Positions 27,640-34,912 of a DNA stretch of 64,000 nucleotides are shown in pieces. Made by a program: the position numbers and the translations under genes. Origin of the DNA: Algibacter sp. L3A6 (GTDB lineage: Bacteria > Bacteroidota > Bacteroidia > Flavobacteriales > Flavobacteriaceae); the NCBI RefSeq assembly GCF_009796825.1, contig NZ_CP047030.1:558001-622000 (forward strand), written 5' to 3'. Under the pieces are notes generated by a model, which saw only the letters and a program-made list of their open reading frames with translations, did not search any database and was not told where the DNA came from. Each line of letters begins with the position of its first letter. The stretch's first letter is position 1.

Positions 27640-28155
27640 ATGAAAAAGATTTTCACCATACTCGCCGTAATAGCATCTGTTTTTGCAATCATTTTTTCGG
27701 TATTACCAATTTCTAACTTAGCCATTATTCCTGCGGTAGCAGCGCTTATCTTTGGTTTAGTTGCGTTTTACTTATCTAAAAAAACAGGCGAAATAAAAAA
27801 AACCATTCAGTTTTCGTTTTTCTTAACCATTGCCGCTTTAGCTATTGTAACTTATAAATCTGTTTTTACAGCAACCGAAATTGCGAACACAGAGTTTATT
27901 GATGCCAAAGAAATGGAATCTGAAGAAGCTGCTTTAGACGATCTAGAAGACTTAGAAATAGAAGATCTAGAAATTGATGATGCTGATTTAGAGTTTGACA
28001 CCTCAGAATTAGAAATTGACGCACAAGAATTGGAACTAGAAGCTCCTGCATTAGAGGTTGAACCAGAAGCTTTAGAAATTAACGAAGCCGATTTAGAAAG
28101 CTTTGATGAGAACATAGAAATAGACGAATCTGATTTAGAAGATATTGAATTCTAA
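27640..28155 (+). CDS. Membrane protein with long acidic Leu/Ile-periodic tail
   Basis: The protein has 171 residues. The first half has three hydrophobic segments (residues about 4-22, 27-45 and 53-73), giving a compact membrane anchor. From about residue 85 to the end the sequence is almost wholly Asp/Glu alternating with Leu, Ile or Phe (for example DLEDLEIEDLEIDDADLEF, later LEINEADLESFDENIEID), with only two basic residues. No known domain is recognised. The strict acid-hydrophobic spacing suggests a beta or amphipathic repeat, or a calcium- or protein-binding tail, rather than random low complexity. Function is unknown. Confidence 0.8.
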   Translation: MKKIFTILAVIASVFAIIFSVLPISNLAIIPAVAALIFGLVAFYLSKKTGEIKKTIQFSFFLTIAALAIVTYKSVFTATEIANTEFIDAKEMESEEAALDDLEDLEIEDLEIDDADLEFDTSELEIDAQELELEAPALEVEPEALEINEADLESFDENIEIDESDLEDIEF

Positions 28156-28205
28156 AAAGTAACTCGTTTTATATTAAGCTTTTCCTTAAAACAGAAAGCA
28201 TAACT

Positions 28206-28238
28206 ACAGCCCAAGTTAAATTATTTAGCTTGGGCTGT
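28206..28238 (+). terminator. Terminator-like hairpin after the acidic protein gene
   Basis: ACAGCCCAAG (28206-28215) pairs with CTTGGGCTGT (28229-28238) around a 13-base loop and is followed by GTTCATTTTTAATTTT. It ends the DUF3108 / acidic protein transcription unit. Confidence 0.7.
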
Positions 28239-28247
28239 GTTCATTTT

Positions 28248-28255
28248 TAATTTTG
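28248..28255 (+). promoter_or_regulatory. Possible -7 box (TAATTTTG) of the M28 peptidase gene
   Basis: TAATTTTG fits TAnnTTTG and sits 30 bases before the ATG. A TTG at 28230 could be a weak -33 element, but its spacing is short and it falls inside the preceding hairpin. Confidence 0.35.
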
Positions 28256-28285
28256 TAATATCTTAGCAGATAAATTCTATCTCCT

Positions 28286-29290
28286 ATGAAAAATTACCTT
28301 CCACTATGCTTAGTGGCCTTTACATTAATGGCTTGCAGCAGTTCTCAAAACAAATCTAAAACCACTGCTAACGCCGAAACTTACGCTAAAACAATTACAG
28401 CTGCAGAATTAAAAGACATGCTTTACACCTATGCTTCTGATGATTTTGAAGGCAGAAAAACAGGCGAACCAGGCCAAAAGAAAGCCATTGAGTTTATCAA
28501 ACAAGGTTACGTAGCAAACGGTATTCCTTCGCCTATTGCAGAAGGCGATTACTTTCAAGAAATTCCTGCTTCCTTTTTTAAAGGCGATACCAAAGCTTCA
28601 GAAAATGTATTAGCTTATATAAAAGGGTCGGAAAAGCCAGATGAAATTATTATTGTTTCGGCACATTTAGATCATATTGGAATCTCAAAAAATGGAGATA
28701 TCAACAACGGAGCCGATGATGATGGTTCTGGAACGGTTGCCGTAATGGAAATTGCTGAAGCTTTTAAACAAGCTGCAGATAAAGGTTTTGGGCCAAAGCG
28801 TTCTATTTTGTTTTTACACGTTACAGGTGAAGAAATTGGACTATATGGCTCACGTTATTATGCAGACGAAGACCCTGTTTTCCCTTTAGCAAACACTGTA
28901 GCTAATTTAAATATTGATATGATTGGCCGTGTAGATCCTAAACACGAAAACAACGAGAACTACCTTTATTTAATTGGTGCAGATAAATTAAGTAAAGAAT
29001 TGCACGAAATCTCAGAATCTATAAATAAACAATACACAAAAATAGATTTCGATTACACTTATAATGATGAAAACGACCCGAACCGTTTCTATTACAGATC
29101 GGATCATTATAACTTTGCTAAAAACAATATTCCTGTAATATTCTATTTTAATGGTACGCATGCCGATTACCATAAACCAAGTGATACTCCAGATAAAATT
29201 AGGTACGATTTATTAGAAACTCGTGCGAGACTTGTATTTTACACTGCTTGGGAACTTGCTAATCGCGATGAGCGCTTAAAACTAGATTAA
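28286..29290 (+). CDS. M28 family zinc aminopeptidase, lipoprotein
   Basis: The protein has 334 residues and a lipobox (TLMACSSS). The M28 metal ligands appear in order: SAHLDHIG (His), NNGADDDGSGT (bridging Asp), HVTGEEIGLYGS (catalytic Glu and ligand Glu), NLNIDMIG (Asp) and GTHADYHKPSDT (His). It should cleave N-terminal amino acids from peptides outside the cytoplasm, using two zinc ions. The gene has its own hairpin upstream and is followed 23 bases later by the UPF0158 gene. Confidence 0.93.
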   Translation: MKNYLPLCLVAFTLMACSSSQNKSKTTANAETYAKTITAAELKDMLYTYASDDFEGRKTGEPGQKKAIEFIKQGYVANGIPSPIAEGDYFQEIPASFFKGDTKASENVLAYIKGSEKPDEIIIVSAHLDHIGISKNGDINNGADDDGSGTVAVMEIAEAFKQAADKGFGPKRSILFLHVTGEEIGLYGSRYYADEDPVFPLANTVANLNIDMIGRVDPKHENNENYLYLIGADKLSKELHEISESINKQYTKIDFDYTYNDENDPNRFYYRSDHYNFAKNNIPVIFYFNGTHADYHKPSDTPDKIRYDLLETRARLVFYTAWELANRDERLKLD

Positions 29291-29313
29291 ATAAACTTAT
29301 AAAATTTAAAAAA

Positions 29314-29715
29314 ATGGGAGCCGCTGATCAATCTATTATAAAGAATATAGCCGAAGATTTAGACTGCGGCTGCACCTGTTTTTATAATATCAAAACTAAA
29401 GAAGTTATAGCCATTCCCAGTTTTATGGATGGTTTTGATGATTTCGATGATGATGAATTTAAACCACCCACTGGAGATGATTTTATCAAAATCAATCCCT
29501 TAGAAGGTTCCGACTCCTTTAAAATAATGGAATCATTTGTACAGCAACTTCCTAAAAACGCTTTGCAGCAAGAACTAGAACATACCTTACGCAACAAAAA
29601 GCCTTTTCAGAACTTCAAGTATTTAATTGAAACCTCAGAGTTTAGAACGTCTTGGTTTAACTTTAAGCAAGAAGAAGTTGAAAAACATGTGGCAATTCAA
29701 TTGAATCAAGGTTGA
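29314..29715 (+). CDS. UPF0158 family protein
   Basis: This 133-residue cytosolic protein matches the UPF0158 pattern. An acidic middle (GFDDFDDDEFKPPTGDDFIKI) is followed by the conserved C-terminal helices MESFVQQLPKNALQQELEHTLRNKKPFQNFKYLIE and an end rich in aromatic and acidic residues (RTSWFNFKQEEVE). The biochemical function is unknown. It is the last ordinary gene before the accessory repeat-bounded region; a half copy of the spacer repeat begins 8 bases after its stop. Confidence 0.8.
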   Translation: MGAADQSIIKNIAEDLDCGCTCFYNIKTKEVIAIPSFMDGFDDFDDDEFKPPTGDDFIKINPLEGSDSFKIMESFVQQLPKNALQQELEHTLRNKKPFQNFKYLIETSEFRTSWFNFKQEEVEKHVAIQLNQG

Positions 29716-29722
29716 GTGGAAT

Positions 29723-29746
29723 TATTCTTATCCCGTAGTTGTGTGT
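29723..29746 (+). repeat. Cassette-type spacer repeat, right half, opening the accessory array
   Basis: TATTCTTAT (29723-29731) followed by GTTGTGTGT (29738-29746) copies the right half of the full spacer at 32101-32225, which has the same TATTCTTAT at 32200-32208 before GTTGTAAGC. GTTGTGTGT is the exact reverse complement of ACACACAAC at 30861-30869, beyond the next gene. It marks the left edge of the array. Confidence 0.6.
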
Positions 29747-29772
29747 AATTTAAAACAAGTAACCTACCAAAA

Positions 29773-30855
29773 TTGAAAAATAAGCTCTTCATACTTTTTT
29801 TAATACTTTTTTACTCTTGTAAGGACAACCCAAATGATTCTAGATACAAGAATTCAGACTATGTTTTTTATGAGGAAAATGGTAAAAAAGGTTATTGGCA
29901 AAAAATAAGTAAAGACTCAGACTTTAAATACAAAAAAGGAATACTAAAATATTACTACGACAATGGAAACAGATTCGGAGAAATAGAAATATTGGATAGC
30001 TTACCAAACAGAATAGAAAAATTATTTGATAAAGAAACAGATACCTTAATAAAAACTGTTTGGAAAAAAAATAACGAGGAATACGAGCGGATTTATGAAA
30101 ATGGATATTACAAGCATTTTTACTCTAACAAAGGAGAAATAGTAATCGAAGAAGGTTTAGTCGAAGATAATTTAGAGCAAGGTCTTTGGAAAAGGTATTG
30201 GAATACAGATGGTAACATTAAACAAACCATTAATTTAAAAGATGGAAAAAAAAATGGAGAAAGAGTAAATTATAGGAGAAACGGAAATAGAAAAGACTTA
30301 TCAAATTGGGATATGGACAAACAAATAGGACAAGCAATTTTTTATTACGAAAATGGAAAAATAGAAGAAGAAAATCATACAAAAGATGGCCAATTTCATG
30401 GTTCAATGATAAAGTACTTTAAAAACACAAATGTCGAATCTGAAAGACAATATTGGAAAGGAGAACTCATTGATACTTGTAAAACTTATTACGAAAGTGG
30501 ACAATTAAAACTTTTACAGTTTTTTGATTTAGATACCATCTCAATGAAAAAAAGCGGGAGTCAAATTAATTACTATCCAAGTGGCAAAATAGAAGCTGAA
30601 ATCACTTATAATGATAACATTGCGAATCTTAAGAGATATTATGAAAGCGGAGAATTGGAAGAATTATCTACAAAGATTAATGGTAAACATGATGGTAAGG
30701 TAATTGCTTACCATGAAAATGGAAATAAAAAAATTATAGGAATAGCAAGTAAGGGTTACTATAATGGGGAATTTCAATTTTTTAATAAATCAGGAAAATT
30801 GGACAAAACTGTGAACTATGATTTAGGAGAACCTTTAGATTCTATAATGCATTAA
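29773..30855 (+). CDS. MORN-repeat (YwqK-type) lipoprotein
   Basis: The protein has 360 residues and starts at TTG; the lipobox LFYSCKDN supports this start. The body is a chain of MORN-type repeats: YYDNGNRFGEIEI, ENGYYKHFY, YWNTDGNIKQTI, NGERVNYRRNGNRK, YYENGKIEEENHTKDGQFHGSM, YYESGQLKLLQF, YYPSGKIEAEI, YYESGELEELSTKINGKHDGKV and YHENGNKKIIG. YwqK-like proteins are often annotated as toxin-antitoxin-related antitoxins, but that activity is poorly supported. Here a surface or periplasmic binding role is as likely. The gene is enclosed by a perfect 9-base inverted pair (29738 and 30861), which makes it a self-contained unit. Confidence 0.82.
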   Translation: MKNKLFILFLILFYSCKDNPNDSRYKNSDYVFYEENGKKGYWQKISKDSDFKYKKGILKYYYDNGNRFGEIEILDSLPNRIEKLFDKETDTLIKTVWKKNNEEYERIYENGYYKHFYSNKGEIVIEEGLVEDNLEQGLWKRYWNTDGNIKQTINLKDGKKNGERVNYRRNGNRKDLSNWDMDKQIGQAIFYYENGKIEEENHTKDGQFHGSMIKYFKNTNVESERQYWKGELIDTCKTYYESGQLKLLQFFDLDTISMKKSGSQINYYPSGKIEAEITYNDNIANLKRYYESGELEELSTKINGKHDGKVIAYHENGNKKIIGIASKGYYNGEFQFFNKSGKLDKTVNYDLGEPLDSIMH

Positions 30856-30860
30856 AAACC

Positions 30861-30875
30861 ACACACAACAAAGTA
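30861..30875 (+). repeat. Left fragment of a spacer repeat, split by the IS110 element
   Basis: ACACACAAC then AAAGTA matches the start of the intact spacer at 34861 (CACAACAAAGTATAAAAA). The continuation TATAAAAA is found 1.2 kb away at 32102, on the other side of the IS110-family element. Joining the two sides restores a full spacer. Confidence 0.65.
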
Positions 30876-30902
30876 CTGTGCTAAAAAACAAGTAAAATCT
30901 TA

Positions 30903-31874
30903 TTAATTTTTCACTAGCGTACTTTTATATTCCTTGTCAAATATTAAACCCGATTTTGCAATAGCAAAAGCTTGTTTTAGTAGCTTATTACATACCGCTA
31001 TTAATGCTAATTTTTTACTCTTTCCTTTTGCTACTAATCGTTCATAAATATCCCTGCATGCTTTGTTGTATTTACAAGCTGTAAAACTGCACATAAATAA
31101 TAAATTCCTGAGTTTTTGATTGCCCATTTTACTAATGCGTGGTCGTCCTTTTATACTACTTCCACTTTGCCTAATCACTGGAGTTAATCCTGCGTAACTA
31201 CATAATTCTGCTGCACTCGAAAAGCGTTCAAAACCACCTGTTAAAACGATTAACATAATAGATGTTTTTTTTCCGATTCCTGGTATGGTTTTTATTCGAG
31301 TAAATAAATCTTTATGAGCCTCTTTTACTAAAACTAGCAATAACTCTTCTAAGCTGGACATCTCTTTATCTAAATGTTTTAAACTACGCTTTAAAGATCT
31401 CACAATGGCTTTACTTGGCTCCCCTAAAACAGATTCACCATGAAGTTTATTCTTTATCATTGTTCGCTGTTTTGTATATACAGAAAGGGTTCTGGTAATT
31501 TGAAGACACTCCTGTACTTCCTTAGAACTACCTTTCCAAAGTTTTAACTCTACTTGCTCAGCATAAGAACATATAAGTTTTGAATCACTCTTATCGGTCT
31601 TAACCTTGGATAGTCGCATCTGGATAAATCGTTTTACAGACAACGGATTTTCTACTGAAACATTTAGACCTTCTTCAAACAAATAATAAGCCAATTGATA
31701 ATGATAGTAACCTGTAGCTTCCATCACGCAATGACTCTGAGAATTTAAGAGTTTTCTAAAGGCTTTAAAGCCTGAAAACTTGTTTTTAAACTGATAATAA
31801 TTACCATCTGAATCTGTGACATCAAAAACTAAATAACTAATGTCAATACCAAAATATTTAATATCTTTATTCAT
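30903..31874 (-). CDS. IS110-family transposase (bridge-RNA-guided recombinase type)
   Basis: The 323-residue protein has the IS110 arrangement. An N-terminal RuvC-like DEDD domain shows YFGIDIS (Asp), HCVMEATGYY (Glu) and VKTDKSDSKLI (two Asp). After a coiled segment comes the C-terminal Tnp domain with IPGIGKKTSIMLIVLTGGFERFSSAAELCSYAGLTP and IRQSGSSIKGRPRISKMGNQKLRNLLFM, where the conserved Ser of SGSSIKG is the expected nucleophile. The reading frame is intact, so the enzyme may be active. Related enzymes use an RNA made from the element's own end to choose donor and target. Confidence 0.93.
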   Translation of the reverse strand: MNKDIKYFGIDISYLVFDVTDSDGNYYQFKNKFSGFKAFRKLLNSQSHCVMEATGYYHYQLAYYLFEEGLNVSVENPLSVKRFIQMRLSKVKTDKSDSKLICSYAEQVELKLWKGSSKEVQECLQITRTLSVYTKQRTMIKNKLHGESVLGEPSKAIVRSLKRSLKHLDKEMSSLEELLLVLVKEAHKDLFTRIKTIPGIGKKTSIMLIVLTGGFERFSSAAELCSYAGLTPVIRQSGSSIKGRPRISKMGNQKLRNLLFMCSFTACKYNKACRDIYERLVAKGKSKKLALIAVCNKLLKQAFAIAKSGLIFDKEYKSTLVKN

Positions 31875-31919
31875 AACAAATTGTTTTTTTGAAAGGACAT
31901 ACTACGCGAGTTTCAACGA

Positions 31920-32060
31920 CTTAAAATCGAGGTCTTAAAGCCTCACAGAACTGTTCGAAATCTGTGTAGAAAAGAGAGGGGATTTACAATGTTGACGAGA
32001 TCTGAAGTCTCTCCGTATAAATTAACCTTATTCCTCTCTTTTGTGCTTTCTATTTTATAT
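31920..32060 (-). ncRNA. Candidate bridge RNA of the IS110 element
   Basis: Upstream of the transposase the minus-strand RNA would form a 10-base-pair stem (AAAAGAGAGG, from 32042 to 32033, with CCTCTCTTTT from 31979 to 31970). It encloses an internal loop split by a small hairpin (GAGA 31997-32000, TCTC 32008-32011). One side of the loop reads TTTATAC (complement of 32015-32021), identical to the target left half in element orientation. The other side reads CAACATTGTA (complement of 31985-31994), matching target CAACAAAGTA at 8 of 10 positions. A second hairpin (CACAGA 31944-31949, TCTGTG 31961-31966) follows and could belong to the donor loop. Order and position fit known bridge RNAs; the exact ends are not known. 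Confidence 0.55.
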
Positions 32061-32100
32061 GTTTAAATTAGTCTTTTTTATTTAAATGCTAACTTAAGTT

Positions 32101-32225
32101 GTATAAAAATAATTGCTTGGTCATTGCTTACTCGGAAAATCCTGCGGATTTTCCTCTGGCTAGTTTTTGTTTGCTAAATTAGTAACTTAACCACGCAACT
32201 ATTCTTATACGAAACCGTTGTAAGC
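32101..32225 (+). repeat. Long structured spacer repeat with nested hairpins
   Basis: This is the right part of the spacer split by IS110. Outer arms GTATAAAAATAATTG (32101-32115) and CAACTATTCTTATAC (32196-32210) are complementary at 13 of 15 positions. At the apex GGAAAATCC (32134-32142) and GGATTTTCC (32146-32154) form a perfect 9-base-pair stem with loop TGC. It ends with GTTGTAAGC (32217-32225), the start signal of the next unit. The overall fold, a long imperfect hairpin ending in GTTGxxx, resembles an integron attC site. Confidence 0.6.
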
Positions 32226-32270
32226 AATATAATTAGCGTCCTGAATAAAGGCTACATAATTTTAAACATT

Positions 32271-32627
32271 ATGTACAAAAATGACAAAGTAATTAGACGT
32301 TACAGCGAACCTTTTAAATTAAAAATCTTAGCCGAACTTACAACCGGAAAGCATACCAAGAGCGAACTTTGCAAGCTCTACTCTATTGCTCCTACAACGG
32401 TGAATGAATGGATTAAAAAGTACAATCGTAAAGACTTAATGAACACCAGGGTAAAAGTGGAAACAAAAGACGAAATATCAAGAATTAAAGGGTTGCAAAA
32501 AGAAATTGAGCAACTTAAAAAACTACTGATTAAAAAGGATCTTGATGCTATGGTATTGGATTCATACCTTGAAGTAGCAGCCGAAGATCTTGGCTACAAT
32601 TCGGTTGCCGATCTAAAAAAAAACTAA
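32271..32627 (+). CDS. IS3-family transposase OrfA
   Basis: The 118-residue OrfA has a helix-turn-helix (YSEPFKLKILAELTTGKHTKSELCKLYSIAPTTVNEWIKKY) and a C-terminal leucine-zipper-like coiled coil (ISRIKGLQKEIEQLKKLL). It ends in a run of nine A residues (32615-32623) followed by TAA at 32625. In IS3 elements a slippery A run at this place normally lets ribosomes enter orfB by a -1 shift. Confidence 0.92.
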   Translation: MYKNDKVIRRYSEPFKLKILAELTTGKHTKSELCKLYSIAPTTVNEWIKKYNRKDLMNTRVKVETKDEISRIKGLQKEIEQLKKLLIKKDLDAMVLDSYLEVAAEDLGYNSVADLKKN

Positions 32628-33492
32628 ATATAAAGCCTTAAACATAGCTAAAGAAAAATCTAAGGGATTTGCTTGCTTATCTACTATTTCTAGTTGTTTT
32701 GGATTAAAACGTGATGCTTATTATAAATATAAGCATAGAGCTGATAAACGTTTAAAACTAGAGCAACAAATAATAACTATTGTTAGAAAAAGACGTAAAT
32801 CCCTTCCTAGAGAAGGTGTCCGCAAACTCGAAAAATCATTGAAAAACGATTTTATCAAAGCGAACTTAAAAGTTGGTAGAGATACTTTATTTAATACCCT
32901 TAGAAAACACCAAATGTTAACACTTAGAAAGAAAACCAGTGCTAGAACAACCAATTCGCATCACCGTTTTTATAAGTATAATAATATTATTAAAGATTTA
33001 AAGGTGACGAGAGCTAATCAAGTTTGGGTGAGTGATATAACTTACATTAGAACCGTAAAAGGTTTTTGCTACCTAGCTTTAATTACGGATATGTATTCTC
33101 GTAAAATCGTGGGTTATGACCTGAGTGATAGCTTAGAATTAAAAGGATGTGTAAGAGCGCTTAATAAGGCTATTTATCAAGCCAAAAATATCAATGGCCT
33201 TATTCATCACTCCGATAGAGGAATACAATATTGTAGTAATGTATACACTCAAATACTTAAAAAAAAGCATATAAATATTAGTATGACTGAAGAAAATCAC
33301 TGTTACGAAAATGCTATAGCAGAACGTGTAAACGGCATCTTAAAAGATGAGTTTTATCTCGACCAAACCTTTGATAACGTCACTCATGCAAAGAGAGCTG
33401 CAAAAAATGCAATTAATTTATACAACGAAATAAGATTACACTTATCTTTAGATTATAAAACACCTAATATGGTATATCAATTATCAGCTTAA
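32623..33492 (+). CDS. IS3-family transposase OrfB (DDE integrase)
   Basis: The reading frame is open from 32623 (TKYKALNIAKEKSKG), although its first ATG is at 32839. The full frame codes for about 289 residues. The rve catalytic core shows VWVSDITYI (Asp), LIHHSDRGIQYCS (Asp) and NAIAERVNGILKDEF (Glu), so the DDE triad is intact. The frame is +1 relative to orfA, not -1, so the usual -1 frameshift at the A run would not join them. One lost A in the run, or transcriptional slippage, would explain this. Confidence 0.85.
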   Translation, partial: TKYKALNIAKEKSKGFACLSTISSCFGLKRDAYYKYKHRADKRLKLEQQIITIVRKRRKSLPREGVRKLEKSLKNDFIKANLKVGRDTLFNTLRKHQMLTLRKKTSARTTNSHHRFYKYNNIIKDLKVTRANQVWVSDITYIRTVKGFCYLALITDMYSRKIVGYDLSDSLELKGCVRALNKAIYQAKNINGLIHHSDRGIQYCSNVYTQILKKKHINISMTEENHCYENAIAERVNGILKDEFYLDQTFDNVTHAKRAAKNAINLYNEIRLHLSLDYKTPNMVYQLSA

Positions 33493-33536
33493 AATCAATT
33501 TTAACCTGTAGCCATATTTCAGGACAAGACATTTAA

Positions 33537-33989
33537 AATGACCATAATAAATTCAATGTTTTCAGTTTCATTAAGCTTAATTTCGTATTCATTAATCTGA
33601 ATAGCGGAATAAAAACGCCTGAAATACAAAACAAAACTCTGACTGAAAAAATTGATTGCGGAATTGAAAGTGTAACTCTGAAAACGGAACGAATTGAAAA
33701 GAAACGCAAGTTTTTATTCTGGAATTTAAAACATAAAAAAGTAATCGTAACTGACCGAATTATTGACCAAAATGGAAATGAAATTTTTGAAAAAAAATCA
33801 ATTTTCACAAGCTCAATGGATGCTTCTGACACAAGAAAATTTAATCGCATAAAAATTGTCGAAAATGAAATTTGGATTTTCAGTCACGGCAAAAATGTGG
33901 ACAAAGTTAAACCTATTAATCGTTATAATTTTTGTGCAGATTATCTTGGAAAAAAAGATTGGGAAAAAGGAGATTATTACGACGACTGA
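33537..33989 (+). pseudogene. 3' remnant of an accessory gene truncated by the IS3 element
   Basis: An open frame of about 150 codons without a plausible start runs from just after the IS3 end to TGA at 33987-33989. It ends ...DYLGKKDWEKGDYYDD. Further segments include KTPEIQNKTLTEKIDCGIE, LFWNLKHKKVIVTDRIIDQ and IKIVENEIWIFSHGKN, which read as normal beta-rich protein. Codon use matches the neighbouring accessory genes. No family is recognised. The 5' part seems to have been removed when the IS3 element inserted. Confidence 0.6.
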
Positions 33990-34004
33990 AATAAAAAAAC
34001 TAAT

Positions 34005-34063
34005 GGCAACAATGTATAGAATTAATTGCTAGATTAGTGCTTAACCAAAGGTCGTTGTGCGCC
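34005..34063 (+). repeat. Spacer repeat between the truncated gene and the DUF4386 gene
   Basis: It reads GGCAAC, then AATGTATAGAATTAATTGCT, then AGATTAGTGCTTAACC, and closes with GTTGTGCGCC (34054-34063). GTATAxAAxTAATTGCT is shared with the spacer at 32101, and TGCTTAACC with the one at 36597. GTTGTGCGCC is the exact reverse complement of GGCGCACAAC at 34858, after the next gene. Confidence 0.65.
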
Positions 34064-34141
34064 ATTTGAAAAAAACAGAAATTCCTTGTCAATTGTAACA
34101 AATTATAGTCATTTCAGTCTTAATTGAAAGACTAAATTAAT

Positions 34142-34876
34142 ATGAACTCAATTAAATCTACTACTCAAATCAAGGAAAAAAACATAACCATAGCTAATGC
34201 TGCTTTAATATCTGGAATAGGAGTATTAATTATGGCGTTAACAGTACCATTTGCTGAATTCTATATTTTTCCAAAACTAATAGCTGAAAATCCAGCCTTG
34301 ACTGCTAAAAATATTATGGATAATAGATTATTATTCACAACTGGTATTTTTTTACATTTCATCACACTTATCTGTGACATAGTAGTTGCTTGGTCTCTAT
34401 ATGTTTTTCTTAAACCTGTTTTTAAGCACCTTTCATTATTAACAGCTTGGTTTAGATTAATTTATACTGCTATATATTTAGTAGCATTGGTTAATTTAAT
34501 TAAGGTTATAAATCTTTTAAATATTAATAAAAAATCAAATATATTAGACCAAACTCAATTATATGATTCCATCACATTTTATATTAATTCATTCCATATC
34601 GAATGGTCTTTCGGACTAATCATTTTTGGAATTTATTTAAGTCTTCTTGGATATTTAGTGTTTATTGCAGAATATGTTCCTAAAATATTTGGAATATTAT
34701 TGATGATTGCTGGTTTTGGCTATTTAATAAATACTTTAGGATTGTTTCTATTCCCAAACATTAATACAGAATTCCTTTTGATTACATTCTTTGGAGAATT
34801 GATATTTATGATATGGCTTTTAATAAAAGGCTCTAAAATTAAGAACATAAAAAAAACGGCGCACAACAAAGTATAA
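34142..34876 (+). CDS. DUF4386 membrane protein
   Basis: The 244-residue protein has about six membrane helices and matches DUF4386. The opening region contains NAALISGIGVLIMALTVPFAEFYIFPKL, the middle ALYVFLKP-like segment reads VVAWSLYVFLKPVFKHLSLL, and SLLGYLVFIAEYVPKIFGILLMIAGFGYLI is a late landmark. Function is unknown. The last codons (KTAHNKV) are read through the right-hand spacer core GGCGCACAAC, so the coding region runs into the repeat. A perfect 10-base inverted pair (34054 and 34858) encloses the gene. Confidence 0.85.
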   Translation: MNSIKSTTQIKEKNITIANAALISGIGVLIMALTVPFAEFYIFPKLIAENPALTAKNIMDNRLLFTTGIFLHFITLICDIVVAWSLYVFLKPVFKHLSLLTAWFRLIYTAIYLVALVNLIKVINLLNINKKSNILDQTQLYDSITFYINSFHIEWSFGLIIFGIYLSLLGYLVFIAEYVPKIFGILLMIAGFGYLINTLGLFLFPNINTEFLLITFFGELIFMIWLLIKGSKIKNIKKTAHNKV

Positions 34877-34896
34877 AAAACATAAACGTTGTACCC
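34858..34896 (+). repeat. Minimal spacer repeat between the DUF4386 and methyltransferase genes
   Basis: Only 39 bases long: GGCGCACAAC (34858-34867), then AAAGTATAAAAAACATAAAC, then GTTGTACCC (34888-34896). It lacks the apical hairpin of the longer copies and so shows the minimal core. Its left part is the intact form of the sequence split by the IS110 element. Confidence 0.65.
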
Positions 34897-34912
34897 AATT
34901 TAAGACAACACC

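Larger units (their letters stand above)
30873..32103 (-). mobile_element. IS110-family insertion sequence
   Basis: The ends are deduced by comparison with the intact spacer at 34858-34896. The flanks CACAACAAAGTA (left) and GTATAAAAATAATTG (right) join to the uninterrupted form if one GTA is shared. The element is therefore about 1.23 kb, either 30873-32100 or 30876-32103, with a 3-base GTA direct repeat. It has no terminal inverted repeats, as expected for IS110. It contains one transposase gene and about 225 non-coding bases upstream of it, the usual site of the bridge RNA. Confidence 0.75.
32238..33525 (+). mobile_element. IS3-family insertion sequence
   Basis: The imperfect terminal repeats are GTCCTGAATAAAGGCTACA (32238-32256) and, at the other end, TGTAGCCATATTTCAGGAC (33507-33525). 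They agree at 16 of 19 positions. Between them lie orfA and orfB of an IS3-type transposase. No clear target-site duplication flanks it, which points to later rearrangement. It interrupts an accessory gene whose 3' part survives at 33537-33989. Confidence 0.85.

Noticed and set aside
29773..30855. MORN-repeat (YwqK) gene as part of a toxin-antitoxin system
   Set aside because: No toxin-like gene is adjacent and the protein is a lipoprotein. The antitoxin label for this family is weak.
31970..32042. The stem AAAAGAGAGG/CCTCTCTTTT as a plain terminator
   Set aside because: The arms are 53 bases apart with an internal hairpin and target-matching segments between them, which fits a bridge RNA better than a terminator.
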